From Chloroflexota bacterium (lineage in GTDB: Bacteria; Chloroflexota; Dehalococcoidia; DSTF01; RBG-16-68-14), in the NCBI GenBank assembly GCA_003228685.1, contig QIFC01000077.1:1-64000 (forward strand): a DNA stretch of 64,000 bases, written 5' to 3'. Below are positions 49,512 through 57,786 of the stretch, piece by piece. The notes under the pieces were generated by a model that ran no database searches, had not been told where the DNA came from, and saw nothing but the letters and a program-made list of their open reading frames with translations. Both the position numbers and the translations under genes were made by a program. Positions within the stretch are counted from its first letter, which is position 1; every line of letters begins with the position of its first letter.

Positions 49512-50015
49512 TCACCCGCTCGACGGCCATGCCCACTTGTCGTTGCCCTGCTTGAGAGCGCGGATGTGGTTGATCTCGCCGCCGTGGTAGAGGTCGTGTT
49601 GGATCATCACGTTGATCAGCCAACGCGTCTCGTACTCCTCGCCCCAGTTTGCCTTACGTGGCGCGAGCAGTTCGGCGTCGTTCTCCAGGGCCAAGACGTG
49701 GTCGAGCAGGAGACGCTGGCCTGCTTTGAGCCACGCCGCCGCCTCTGCGGGCGTCGTCTTGTCATCGACCGTGGGATAGGAGCCGGGGCGGTCCCAGCGC
49801 ATGGAGCCGTCGCCGAAGGCGTGGCTGTCGTAGATGTACTTGCACTCGCCGATGTGCTGGACGATGTCAAAGATCGAGCGGCCGCCGTTAGCGGGGACCC
49901 AGCGCCATTCGTCATCTCTGACCGACCGCAGGTTGGCGAGCAACGAGTGCTCGTCTTGGTCTGAGAACGCCTCGTTGAGCAGATAGAGCATCTGCCGGAC
50001 AGCTACGTTACCCAT
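49512..50015 (-). CDS. DinB family protein
   Basis: 167 residues, a four-helix bundle typical of DinB/YfiT-like proteins. Probable metal-binding histidines are in the IVQHIGECK segment and in MIQHDLYHGGEINHI, in the order expected. DinB proteins are often thiol-dependent S-transferases using mycothiol or bacillithiol. The stop is 1 nt before the start of the formyltransferase gene, so they are probably co-translated. Confidence 0.8.
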   Translation of the reverse strand: MGNVAVRQMLYLLNEAFSDQDEHSLLANLRSVRDDEWRWVPANGGRSIFDIVQHIGECKYIYDSHAFGDGSMRWDRPGSYPTVDDKTTPAEAAAWLKAGQRLLLDHVLALENDAELLAPRKANWGEEYETRWLINVMIQHDLYHGGEINHIRALKQGNDKWAWPSSG

Positions 50016-50027
50016 GATGATCGCACC

Positions 50028-50693
50028 CTACTGCGCGATGCGCCGGCCCAAGTGGAATCTCCACTTGATCTTGGCCCACGTGCTGATGAAGTGGACGCCG
50101 AAAAACGCGCGCTTCCCGACGATCTTGCTCTTGCCGATCGATTCGAGGAAGCCTGCCGGGCCATCGAAGTCGGGCAGTTCAGTATAGGCGAGGCCGATCT
50201 CCCACGGCGTGTGCGCATCCGAAGCGGCGCTCATCGGCTTGCCGTGCTCCTCCGCGATCCTGCGCCCTTTGTTGTCGTCGGCCTGGAACGTCGTGCGCGC
50301 GTTGAATACTTCGATCACGTCGACGTCGGGCATGATGCGCAGCAGCGCCTCCTCTCGCAGCGGCGAGCCGCGCAGCCTGTCGTACGGGTGCGGGATCAGC
50401 ACGAGGCCGTTCTGCTCGCGGATGGCGCGCACGGTGTCTTCGGGCGAGAGCCCCTTGCGGACGGTCTCTTGGAGGAAGAGGCCGATGATCTCGCCCTCGG
50501 TCGACTTGATCTCCTCCGCGATAATCACGCGGAAGGGCGCGATGCCGTTGACGGCGAGCGCACCGTCCACGTTGTTGTGGTCGCTGACGGCTACGCAGTC
50601 GATGCCCGCCTGCTCGTAGCGCTTCGCGAACGTCTCGATGGACGTGACGGCGTCGCGGGAGAAGTGGGTGTGGGCGTGCAGGTCGGCTTTCAT
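50028..50693 (-). CDS. PHP-domain phosphoesterase
   Basis: 221 residues. The metal-binding PHP motif is DLHAHTHFSRDA at the N-terminus, with VAVSDHNNVDG, LIPHPYDRLRG and SDAHTPWEIG further on. PHP proteins hydrolyse phosphate esters such as histidinol phosphate or nucleotide derivatives, and several act on RNA or DNA ends. The substrate is unknown. Its start overlaps the stop of the PIN-domain gene by 3 nt (ATGA). Confidence 0.9.
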   Translation of the reverse strand: MKADLHAHTHFSRDAVTSIETFAKRYEQAGIDCVAVSDHNNVDGALAVNGIAPFRVIIAEEIKSTEGEIIGLFLQETVRKGLSPEDTVRAIREQNGLVLIPHPYDRLRGSPLREEALLRIMPDVDVIEVFNARTTFQADDNKGRRIAEEHGKPMSAASDAHTPWEIGLAYTELPDFDGPAGFLESIGKSKIVGKRAFFGVHFISTWAKIKWRFHLGRRIAQ

Positions 50694-51163
50694 TGAACGT
50701 GCTCGTAGGCTTCAAAATCCGCGATCCAGACAACGTAGTCGAGTTCTTCCCGGACTCGCCGATACAGCTTGCGATCAGCCGTAATGAATGGGATGCCCAG
50801 GACCTCGGCAACGACCAAGTAGAGCGCGTCGTAGACGTGACAGTTCAGCTGTGTAGCCCGCGCGTATGCGGATTGAATGAGTTCAGGCAAACTGTCCTCG
50901 GTGCCGAGTGTGCGCAGTTGCAAGTTGAAGAAGTGCCCAATCGCGAGCTGGGCATCGTGCAGCGCGAGCCGTCTTCGACGGACCGCTCGATGAATCGCGC
51001 TAGGTATTTCGTAGAGGATGAACTGCGGGGCTACTAGCTCCAGTCGGCCGTCGGTATGCCGCCGAACAATCGTTTTGGCTAGGTCCGTGAACTGTTCGTC
51101 CTCGTCGACGATGTAAAGCTGCGCTAGCACGGAGGCATCGATGACCCATGAGTCGCCGTACAT
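50690..51163 (-). CDS. PIN-domain toxin (VapC-like)
   Basis: 157 residues. The four acidic residues of PIN ribonucleases are present: Asp in WVIDASV (residue 9), Glu in LYEIPSA, Asp in VYDALYL and Asp in FITADRK. VapC toxins cleave tRNA or rRNA. The preceding 64-residue gene, 3 nt upstream, has the size of a VapB antitoxin. This gives a VapBC-like pair with a PHP gene coupled behind it. Confidence 0.88.
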   Translation of the reverse strand: MYGDSWVIDASVLAQLYIVDEDEQFTDLAKTIVRRHTDGRLELVAPQFILYEIPSAIHRAVRRRRLALHDAQLAIGHFFNLQLRTLGTEDSLPELIQSAYARATQLNCHVYDALYLVVAEVLGIPFITADRKLYRRVREELDYVVWIADFEAYEHVQ

Positions 51164-51166
51164 TCA

Positions 51167-51361
51167 TTACCGCTGATCGCGCATGGAACGGATGATGTCG
51201 ACGATTCTTAGCGGCCGGATGTCCAGGCGCTGTCGAACCCGTAGGGCGCCACGCAATGCGTTCTTGCGAGCTCTCAACTCGGCACTCGTAGGGGGCCTGC
51301 GTGACTCCAAGAACTCCTGGGCCCAAAGAGGGAACTCTTCCCTGGCTGGTTTAGTCACCAT
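51167..51361 (-). CDS. Putative antitoxin of the PIN-domain pair
   Basis: 64 residues, basic, with WAQEFLESRRPPTSAELRAR and a C-terminal RIVDIIRSMRDQR segment. The second part resembles the C-terminal toxin-binding tail of VapB/Phd-type antitoxins; a DNA-binding fold at the N-terminus is not clear. It is inferred mainly from its position 3 nt before the PIN gene and its size. It is the first gene of the pair in the transcript. Confidence 0.65.
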   Translation of the reverse strand: MVTKPAREEFPLWAQEFLESRRPPTSAELRARKNALRGALRVRQRLDIRPLRIVDIIRSMRDQR

Positions 51362-51386
51362 GCGATCTCTCCGTGTTCATTGTACG

Positions 51387-51641
51387 CTACTCCTCCTCCA
51401 GGAGCGGCGCTTCTTCGGGTTCGGTGTCTTCGGTTGGCTGCGTGAAGGATTCCCGGAGCTTGGTGATGCGCTGCTCGGCGCCGTCCAGGATGCCCTGGCA
51501 CTGCTTGGCCAGTGTCATCCCTTCTTCGTAGAGCGCGATCGATTGCTCCAGAGAGAGACCCCCCTTCTCAAGCTTCTCTACCGTCTCCTCCAGCTTCTTG
51601 TACAGCTCCTCGAATGGAGGTTCGCTCTTCTTGGCCGTCAC
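51387..51641 (-). CDS. xseB: Exodeoxyribonuclease VII small subunit
   Basis: 84 residues, mostly helical. PFEELYKKLEETVEKLEKGGLSLEQSIALYEEGMTLAKQC is the signature segment. It binds the XseA large subunit and helps degrade single-stranded DNA from either end to oligonucleotides. It starts 19 nt after the xseA stop, with AGGAGGCG as ribosome site. Confidence 0.95.
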   Translation of the reverse strand: MTAKKSEPPFEELYKKLEETVEKLEKGGLSLEQSIALYEEGMTLAKQCQGILDGAEQRITKLRESFTQPTEDTEPEEAPLLEEE

Positions 51642-51659
51642 GTCATCACGCCTCCTGTA

Positions 51660-52913
51660 CTACGCGTCCAGATGGAAGAGTGGCGCCTGCTCCTGGGCTA
51701 TCTTCGTACGACGCCGTCGTTTCTGGTCCGGCACGGGGCTCGCGGTATCGACGCGCACCGGGAAGTCGCCGTCGCGGACGCGCACGCTCAGGCGCTCGCC
51801 GACCTTCGTGTCGTCGACGGTGTCGACGACGTGGCCGTCGCGCTGGACCAGCGCATAGCCACGCTGGAGCGTCGCGTATGGGTCGAGCGAGCGCAGCGCG
51901 AGCCGGAAGCCGTGCAGCCCTTTCTGGAAGCCGCGCACGCTTTCGTCCACAGTCGCCTGCATCGTTCTCGTCAGGTCGTCGGTGCGCTGGCGCTCTCTGT
52001 TGACGTCGGGCGTCGCGCGCTCGATTGTGGTAACCGCTTGGCGGACGCCGGCATGTCCGCTCTCGACGTGGCGTTGCACTTCTGAGAGCAGCGTGCCTGC
52101 CGCGATGCTCAGGCGCACCGAGACCTCAGTGCGGTCCGGCGCCACTAGCTCCGCCGCCGCCGATGGCGTCGGCGCGCGCAGGTCCGCGACGAAGTCGGCG
52201 ATCGTGGTGTCGGTCTCGTGGCCGACGCCGGAGACGGTCGGGACGGTACTGCCGAAGATGGCCCGGGCGACCGGCTCTTCGTTGAAGGCCCATAAGTCCT
52301 CCAGAGAGCCGCCTCCGCGCGCGACGATGATCACGTCGATGTCCGGCGTCTGATTGAGTGTGGTTATTGCATTGACGATGCGAGGCGCGGCGTCCGGCCC
52401 CTGCACGGCCGTCGGCGCGAGGACGATCTCTGCTTGCGGCCAGCGCCGCTCCAGGACGTGGCAGACGTCGTGGAAGACGGCGCCCGCCTCGGACGTGGCG
52501 ACGCCGATGCGCTGGGGGAAGCGCGGCAGCGGTCGCTTGCGTCCTTCGTCGAAGAGGCCCTCTTCCTGGAGCCGCGCCTTCAGCCGCTCGAACTCGGCCT
52601 GGAGCGCGCCGACGCCCTCCGGCTGCACGAAATCGACGATGAACTGCAGGTCGCCGCGCACTTCGTAGAAGGAGACGCGGCCGTGCGCGACGACGGCGTC
52701 TCCGTCCTTGAAGTCGAAGCCCTTGTTGTCGCTCTTGAAGAGCACGCAGGTCAGGGCGGCGTCGGCCTCCTTGAGGCTGAAGTAGACGTGGCCGGACGGG
52801 TAGCTGCGGAAGTTCGAGACCTCGCCCGCGATCCAGAGGTCGCTAAGGAAGAGGTCGCTTTCGACCAGCTCTCGCAGGTGGGTCGCGACCTGGCGGACTG
52901 CGTAGACCTGCAT
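51660..52913 (-). CDS. xseA: Exodeoxyribonuclease VII large subunit
   Basis: 417 residues. The N-terminal OB-fold reads YAVRQVATHLRELVE and YPSGHVYFSLKEADAALTCVLF; the catalytic domain has RIGVATSEAGAVFHDV, RGGGSLEDLWAFNEEPVARAI and SGVGHETDTTIADFVADLRAPTPSAAAE, all family hallmarks. The C-terminal part is long-helical. It processively removes bases from ssDNA in repair. The start at 52913 avoids an upstream, non-homologous frame. Confidence 0.96.
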   Translation of the reverse strand: MQVYAVRQVATHLRELVESDLFLSDLWIAGEVSNFRSYPSGHVYFSLKEADAALTCVLFKSDNKGFDFKDGDAVVAHGRVSFYEVRGDLQFIVDFVQPEGVGALQAEFERLKARLQEEGLFDEGRKRPLPRFPQRIGVATSEAGAVFHDVCHVLERRWPQAEIVLAPTAVQGPDAAPRIVNAITTLNQTPDIDVIIVARGGGSLEDLWAFNEEPVARAIFGSTVPTVSGVGHETDTTIADFVADLRAPTPSAAAELVAPDRTEVSVRLSIAAGTLLSEVQRHVESGHAGVRQAVTTIERATPDVNRERQRTDDLTRTMQATVDESVRGFQKGLHGFRLALRSLDPYATLQRGYALVQRDGHVVDTVDDTKVGERLSVRVRDGDFPVRVDTASPVPDQKRRRRTKIAQEQAPLFHLDA

Positions 52914-53030
52914 CGGCTCCAGTATCGCGCTAGGAGTGTTGGGGGTGCAAGTGGAGGCGAGCTGAGGACGGCTCCCGGCACACTGCCAAGACCAGGAAAG
53001 CATAATTACACAGCAAGTGTGCAAATGGTA

Positions 53031-53059
53031 TTGACAAGATTCAAGATAGCAGCTATCCT
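53031..53059 (+). promoter_or_regulatory. Promoter and operator of the HigBA operon
   Basis: TTGACA (53031-53036), a 17-nt spacer and TATCCT (53054-53059). The palindrome GATAGC-A-GCTATC at 53045-53057 overlaps the -10 box and is a likely operator for the antitoxin's own repression. Confidence 0.75.
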
Positions 53060-53072
53060 TTCTGTGCATGGC

Positions 53073-53375
53073 ATGGATGTCCAATACGGTGATGAAAATC
53101 TCGAGCGATTGGTGTTCGACCCTCGATTTGGAGGGAAGCTACCGCCGGAAGTCGTTACGCGGTACCGAAGAGTTGTCGCTTTCATCAGACGGGCAGCGGA
53201 CGAACGAGACCTGCGGGCATGGCCAGCGCTGCATTTTGAGAAGCTCAAGGTAATGATGGCCGGACAGTACTCGATGAGACTTAACAGACAGTGGAGAGTA
53301 CTGGCGGACATAGAAGGGACGGCTGGGAACAAGAGGGTGGTCATTCGAAAGATAGAGAACCACTACAGCGACTGA
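53073..53375 (+). CDS. HigB/RelE-like toxin
   Basis: 100 residues from the ATG at 53073. Segments RRVVAFIRRAADERDLRAWPALHFEKLK, SMRLNRQWRVLADI and KRVVIRKIENHY are the core of HigB-like mRNA interferases, where the basic RLNxxWR and Arg/Lys residues handle ribosome-bound mRNA. The longer upstream frame overlaps xseA. Its stop overlaps the start of the antitoxin gene (TGATG), the normal HigBA order with toxin first. Confidence 0.9.
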   Translation: MDVQYGDENLERLVFDPRFGGKLPPEVVTRYRRVVAFIRRAADERDLRAWPALHFEKLKVMMAGQYSMRLNRQWRVLADIEGTAGNKRVVIRKIENHYSD

Positions 53376-54544
53376 TGGCAGAGGTGATGGGTATGCCTGA
53401 ACAATTGGCCGCGGAAGAGTTCCCACCAGGGGATTACCTCAAGGAGTTCATCGACGGTCGCGGCTGGACCCAGGAGGACTTGGCGGCGATCCTAGGTCGG
53501 CCCCTACAACTCGTGAATGAGGTCGTGCTCGGCAAGCGGCGCATCACGCCAGAGACCGCGCGAGGATTCGCTGAAGCGTTCGGAACCAGCGCGGAGTTGT
53601 GGTTGAACCTTGATTCTGCGTGGCAGCTCTATAAGTCCAGAGATGCAGTAGCTGATCCATCGATCCCGCTGCGTGCCCGGATCTATTCAAAAGGACCGAT
53701 CAAGGAGATGGTCAAGCGTGGCTGGATCGAGTACTCAAGCAATCCTGAGGTCCTTGAACAGAGAGTGCTGGACTTCTATAACATCAAGGACCTGAACGAT
53801 ACTCCGCCAGTATTACCTGTTGCGGCACGCAAATCTGACTCATACGAGTCACTCACGCCATCTCAGCAATCCTGGATGTGCCGGGCCCTGCAGTTGGGGA
53901 AACTGGTTTCCGTCTCCGCCAAGTTCGACTCCAAGAAGGTAGATAAGCTCCTGGCCACGTTACGCGCCTACCTTCGCTATGCCGAAGAGGTCCGCCACGT
54001 ACCGGAGGTTCTTGCGGACGCGGGAGTTCGCCTCGTGGTGGTTGAGCATCTGGCAAAGACGAAAATCGACGGGGCTTGTCTCTGGCTGGACGAAACGTCT
54101 CCAGTAGTCGCACTCTCCCTGCGCTATGACAGAATCGACTATATCTGGTTCACACTCATGCACGAGTTGGCACATGCTGCGCGGGGTGATGGGCTGAAAA
54201 ATGGCTTTCCTGCATTGGATGTTTGCCTTGTGGGCGAGCAGCTAGTAGCAGAGGAGGAGAAGCCGGAGTATGAGATTCGAGCCGACCAGTTCGCCGGACA
54301 GGCGTTAGTGCCTCAAGACAAGCTCGACGACTTCATTGCCCGAAAGCAACCGTTGTTCTCAGAGAGGGATGTCCTAGCGTTCGCCAGCTTACACGAGGTG
54401 CATCCTGGCATCGTGGCCGGCCAGTTGCAGCATCGGGAGGGGAAGTACACCAAGTTCAGGCGTTTGCTGGAGAAGATGCGAGGCCAGCTAACCGCCACGG
54501 CACTTACTGATGGTTGGGGCCACGTGGTCCCGGCTGGGACATAG
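53375..54544 (+). CDS. HigA-type antitoxin fused to an ImmA/IrrE-like domain
   Basis: 389 residues. The N-terminal XRE/HigA domain contains LKEFIDGRGWTQEDLAAILGR and TPETARGFAEAFGTSAELWLNL. Residues about 230-330 form an ImmA/IrrE-like metalloprotease domain with YIWFTLMHELAHAARGDG (HExxH) and a Glu-containing EKPEYEIRADQFAG segment. In relatives of this type the antitoxin part binds the toxin and the operator, and the protease-like part may sense a signal or degrade a partner. The start overlaps the toxin stop. The rest of the operon continues 10 nt later. Confidence 0.85.
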   Translation: MAEVMGMPEQLAAEEFPPGDYLKEFIDGRGWTQEDLAAILGRPLQLVNEVVLGKRRITPETARGFAEAFGTSAELWLNLDSAWQLYKSRDAVADPSIPLRARIYSKGPIKEMVKRGWIEYSSNPEVLEQRVLDFYNIKDLNDTPPVLPVAARKSDSYESLTPSQQSWMCRALQLGKLVSVSAKFDSKKVDKLLATLRAYLRYAEEVRHVPEVLADAGVRLVVVEHLAKTKIDGACLWLDETSPVVALSLRYDRIDYIWFTLMHELAHAARGDGLKNGFPALDVCLVGEQLVAEEEKPEYEIRADQFAGQALVPQDKLDDFIARKQPLFSERDVLAFASLHEVHPGIVAGQLQHREGKYTKFRRLLEKMRGQLTATALTDGWGHVVPAGT

Positions 54545-54554
54545 GAGGACTTGG

Positions 54555-54830
54555 ATGGCAACGTACAACGAACAACTGCAGCAGATTGTCACGAAGTACA
54601 TCGAAGTTGGTGAAGATTGGCCGGCAACGTCTCGGCAGATCGCTGCTTGGGGAGTACGCGAAAGGCTTTGGCAGCCCCACCCGTCTTCGGTTGTCAGCCA
54701 GTGTGCGGAAGCGCTGTCGAACGCGAGGCGAGACGAACACATTGTCGATCCACAAGGTCGCACTGTACGAGCGAAACATGCAGCACGGATCAAGCAAGAG
54801 GTTCTCTGGGCTGATATTCGGACTGCGTAG
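54555..54830 (+). CDS. Unknown protein of the HigBA operon, first half of a gene split by TAG
   Basis: 91 residues with AGGAGG 6 nt before the ATG. The sequence is helical and charged (QIAAWGVRERLWQPHPSS, RTVRAKHAARIKQEVLWADIRTA) with no known domain. It ends at TAG (54828-54830), and the same frame continues as a further 60-residue segment after CGT CAG CAC. From memory, longer homologues seem to have an uninterrupted WADIRTAP-REHM-type junction, which would make this a nonsense mutation; that recollection could not be checked. It follows the HigA-type gene by 10 nt. Confidence 0.6.
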   Translation: MATYNEQLQQIVTKYIEVGEDWPATSRQIAAWGVRERLWQPHPSSVVSQCAEALSNARRDEHIVDPQGRTVRAKHAARIKQEVLWADIRTA

Positions 54831-54839
54831 CGTCAGCAC

Positions 54840-55022
54840 ATGGACGTTGCTTTCAAACAGCGGCGACGCGCGATTTTGGGCGATTGCCGTCAGTTGAACC
54901 TAGACGTTGACTCGTTCAATGAGAACCGAGTTCCAGACGATCCGATTCAGCTGATATTCGATTTCACCAATGACCTGCTGGAACTGAACGCGCTGGAGAA
55001 GGCCGCGGCTAACGCTGCGTAA
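54840..55022 (+). CDS. Unknown protein of the HigBA operon, second half
   Basis: 60 residues, from an ATG in the same frame as the preceding gene and 9 nt after its stop. It holds VAFKQRRRAILGDCRQLNLD and ends in an acidic, helical LLELNALEKAAANAA. There is no ribosome site before the ATG, which suggests it is not independently translated but is the other half of the upstream gene. It may be expressed by readthrough of TAG or not at all. Confidence 0.5.
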   Translation: MDVAFKQRRRAILGDCRQLNLDVDSFNENRVPDDPIQLIFDFTNDLLELNALEKAAANAA

Positions 55023-55159
55023 CTAGCCAACGGCACGTGGTCTCCGAACCTCAGAGGCCGCCTACCACCATGGCGTTAGGCCCGCGGCCTTGGCGGTAGC
55101 GGCCCATAACCTAACCGTTCGCTAGAATAGTGTCACGATCCCAAACCTGAGGAGGAACG

Positions 55160-55450
55160 ATGTCACTATTCGTCGCGCAACACGTGCATGAGGCGGAGAA
55201 ATGCCCGGCCGGAGACCCGGAGATGGGCCCGATGCTGCTCAAGATTCTGGCGGATCAGAACGCCGCGAGCTACGGCGTCACGATCAAAAGCGAAGCGGTC
55301 CTGGACGGGCGGCACACGCTCTACGTGATCGCTGAAGCCGAGGACGAGGGCAAGCTCAAAGAGTTCATGGCCCCATTCGCGCATATGGGCAGTGTGGAGG
55401 TCTGGCCCGCCAGCTCCTGCGAGCGCGTGGTCGAGCGCAAGGAGTGCTGA
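55160..55450 (+). CDS. Small ferredoxin-like-fold protein, unknown function
   Basis: 96 residues with the ribosome site GAGGAGGAACG. A predicted beta-alpha-beta pattern (HTLYVIAEAEDEGKLKEFMAPFAHMGSVEVWPA) is typical of dimeric alpha-beta barrel or DUF-type proteins. There are cysteines near positions 15, 88 and 96; the last two flank SCERVVERKEC. No catalytic motif is apparent. A TAGAAT box at 55123 may be its -10. Confidence 0.6.
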   Translation: MSLFVAQHVHEAEKCPAGDPEMGPMLLKILADQNAASYGVTIKSEAVLDGRHTLYVIAEAEDEGKLKEFMAPFAHMGSVEVWPASSCERVVERKEC

Positions 55451-55561
55451 GGCGGGCTATGCTCACGAGCGCCTACTCCGCGCCCGCGGGATCTCTCACA
55501 TGTCCTGACACACTACAGGAAGGGTGCAAGTAAGCTTGACAAATTGGCCAACTGAGTTACA

Positions 55562-56007
55562 CTAGGCCTCGAACCAGGGCGTCTCTTCCGTGTAGTCCCA
55601 GCTCGCAAAGCGCTCCGGCGTGACGACGATGGCCACCGCCGGCCCCATCTCGATCGTGCTCTGCGCCGCCTGCTTATAGCCGATCGCTCCGATGAAGCCC
55701 AGATAGTGCCGTGGCGTGTCCCCGGCGAGCCACCGGGGTCGTCCTGGACGGCCGCCGTGCCGTGGACGATCACGGCCTTGTACGGCAGCCGCTCTTCCTG
55801 CACGCAGACCGACACGTGCGAGTCGCGCCGCACGTTCGCGACCTTCGCTGAGGCCGCCTCCGTGCGGAAGTAGAGGAGACCGTCGCGGCAGAGGTACCAG
55901 ATGGGCGTGGGGACCGGCCGGCCTTCGCTGTCGGTGGTGACGAGGACGGCGACGTGACGGCCCGCGAGGAAGCGGTCGCGCTCCTGGGGGCTCATACGGC
56001 TGGGCAT
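55562..56007 (-). pseudogene. Pyridoxamine-phosphate-oxidase-like flavin enzyme, frameshifted
   Basis: The reading frame from 56007 (MSPQERDRFLAGRHVAVLVT, then PVPTPIWYL, then AASAKVANVRRDSHVSVCV) is a split-barrel flavin protein of the PPOX class, often using F420 in Actinobacteria and Chloroflexota. It shifts frame at about 55731-55738, in a short C/G run, and continues in another frame with LAGDTPRHYLGFIGAIGYKQ to a stop at 55562. Both halves together have the normal length of about 145 residues. A one-nucleotide indel explains it and could be a sequence error. The ribosome site GGAGG lies in a small hairpin 6 nt before the start. It lies just downstream of efp on the same strand. Confidence 0.75.
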
Positions 56008-56033
56008 GGCTCGCCTCCGGCGAACTGGGCTCC

Positions 56034-56591
56034 CTACGCGCGTTCTAGGTATTCGCCACTGGTGGTGTTGATCTTCAGCTTGTCGCCCACGTTGATGAAG
56101 AGCGGCACGTTGACGAGCAGGCCGGATTCCACCTTCGCCTGCTTCGTCCCGCCGGTCGCCGTATCGCCCTTGTGGCCCGGCTCCGTCTCCGCGACGGTCA
56201 GCACGACGGCGGCCGGCACTTCGAGGCCGATCGGCTCCGTGCCGTACATCAGCAGGTCGCACGGCGCGTTTTCACTTAGGTACTGACCGGCCTCGCCGAC
56301 CTGAGCGTCGTTGAGCGGCGTCTGTTCGAACGTCTCCTTGTCCATGAAGTACCAGAGGTCGCCGTCGTGATAGCTGTACTCCACCTTCAGCCGCTCGATG
56401 CGGGCACGCGGGAGCTTCGCGTTGTTCTGGAACGTCTTCTCGATGATGTGCCCGCCCCGGACGTCCTTCAGCTTCAGCCGAACCGTGGCCGAGCCGCGCG
56501 CCATCTTGATGTGCTCGTAGTCCAGCACCTGGTACAGCTCGTTGTCGAGCTCGACCGTGATGCCTTTGCGCGCTTCAGTTACGTTGATCAT
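56034..56591 (-). CDS. efp: Translation elongation factor P
   Basis: 185 residues, the normal three-domain form. Domain I begins VTEARKGITVELDNELYQVLDYEHIKMARG; the tip loop reads HIKMARGSATV where E. coli has the modified Lys in PGKG, so the tip residue here is Arg in a different context. It frees ribosomes stalled at polyproline, relevant for the many Pro-rich linkers in this genome. It belongs to the minus-strand series aroQ-pepQ-efp, a common arrangement. Confidence 0.95.
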   Translation of the reverse strand: MINVTEARKGITVELDNELYQVLDYEHIKMARGSATVRLKLKDVRGGHIIEKTFQNNAKLPRARIERLKVEYSYHDGDLWYFMDKETFEQTPLNDAQVGEAGQYLSENAPCDLLMYGTEPIGLEVPAAVVLTVAETEPGHKGDTATGGTKQAKVESGLLVNVPLFINVGDKLKINTTSGEYLERA

Positions 56592-56619
56592 GGATCCCCC
56601 TAGTTAGCCTAGTTCTCGC

Positions 56620-56645
56620 CATCCTTCGACAAGCTCAGGATGGAT
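56620..56645. repeat. Short intergenic repeat CCTTCGACAAGCTCAGGATG
   Basis: This sequence is a very common dispersed repeat in many environmental bacterial genomes. Only one copy is seen in the window. Confidence 0.35.
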
Positions 56646-56653
56646 GACTGTGC

Positions 56654-57760
56654 TCATACGTCCGCTGTGGTTAGTTTCGGCGCGTGGCTCATCACCCGCG
56701 CCTTGCCGTTCTCCATGACGACGAGGTCTTCGATGCGCACGCCGCCCCACTCCGTGAGGTAAATGCCGGGTTCGATGCTGAAGACCATGCCGTCTTGCAG
56801 CTTATCCTTCGATGTCTTTGCCACGCGCGGCCCCTCATGCACCTGCAGGCCAATACCGTGTCCGAGCCCGTGGCCGAAGTTGTCGCCGTAGCCCGCTTCT
56901 TCGATCACGTTGTGCGCCAGCATGTGCGCGTCCTCGCCCGTCATGCCCTCTTCGACGAGTTCGATCGCTGTCTGCTGCGCGGCGAAGACGATGTCGTAGA
57001 CCTGCTTGAACGTATCGTCCGGCTCGCCAAGGAAGATCGTGCGCGTGAGGTCGGAATTGTATCCATCCAGCGCGACACCCATGTCGATCACGACGCCTTC
57101 GCCCTGCTTGAGCGCCTTGTCGCGCGGGAAGGCGTGCGCCATCGCGCCCCATGGGCCGCCTCCAACAATTGTGGGGAACGAGATGGCATCGCCGCCGTGC
57201 TCGCGGACGTACTTTTCGATCTCCCAGGCGACCTGCTTCTCCGTCCAGCCGGGCTCGATGCGCTCGGCCACGGCGGCGAAGGCCGCGTCGCCGATGTCTA
57301 TTGCTGCCTGGATGGCGGCGATCTCTTCGGGCTCCTTGATCAGGCGCAGCCCCTCGACAAGGTTCAGCGTGGCAGACAGCTTCGGACGCTCGCTCTCGGG
57401 TAGCTTCTGGATCTCTTTGCGCACCGCGCGATGCGTTTGGTACGTAATATGCGCCGCCTCAAACGCGACGCGTTTGCCACCCTGGCCCGCGAGCAATTCC
57501 GGCAGCCACTTGTCGAAGCCGCCGATCGCGCGCAGGACGCGGCATTCTGTCGCTTGGCGCTCCGCCTGCTCCCAGTAGCGGGAGTCGGTCGCGATGACGG
57601 CGTCGTCCATCGTGATCAGCAGGTAGGCGGACGTGCCCGTGAAACCGGAGAGGTAGCGCCGGTTAGTGGGGCTCGCAGTCTCCGGGCTGATGACGAAGAG
57701 CGCGTCCAGCTTGCGCTCGACGAGCTTCTTGCGTAGACGTTCGATTCTCTGCGCTGTCAT
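56654..57760 (-). CDS. pepQ: Xaa-Pro aminopeptidase / Xaa-Pro dipeptidase family
   Basis: 368 residues in the M24 (pita-bread) fold. The two Asp, one His and two Glu metal ligands are in VIDMGVALDGYNSDLTRT, GHGLGHGIGLQVHEGP, SIEPGIY and VRIEDLVV. It cleaves peptide bonds next to proline. The start at 57760 follows from the usual M24 N-terminus (RIERLRKKLVERKLDALFV). It lies between aroQ and efp. Confidence 0.93.
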   Translation of the reverse strand: MTAQRIERLRKKLVERKLDALFVISPETASPTNRRYLSGFTGTSAYLLITMDDAVIATDSRYWEQAERQATECRVLRAIGGFDKWLPELLAGQGGKRVAFEAAHITYQTHRAVRKEIQKLPESERPKLSATLNLVEGLRLIKEPEEIAAIQAAIDIGDAAFAAVAERIEPGWTEKQVAWEIEKYVREHGGDAISFPTIVGGGPWGAMAHAFPRDKALKQGEGVVIDMGVALDGYNSDLTRTIFLGEPDDTFKQVYDIVFAAQQTAIELVEEGMTGEDAHMLAHNVIEEAGYGDNFGHGLGHGIGLQVHEGPRVAKTSKDKLQDGMVFSIEPGIYLTEWGGVRIEDLVVMENGKARVMSHAPKLTTADV

Positions 57761-57786
57761 GACCTGTGGTTGTGTGAGCCGCGCCG

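Noticed and set aside
55023-55159. Small RNA candidate between the toxin-antitoxin operon and the next gene
   Set aside because: The sequence has short GC-rich pairs but no stable fold, promoter and terminator combination that I can support.
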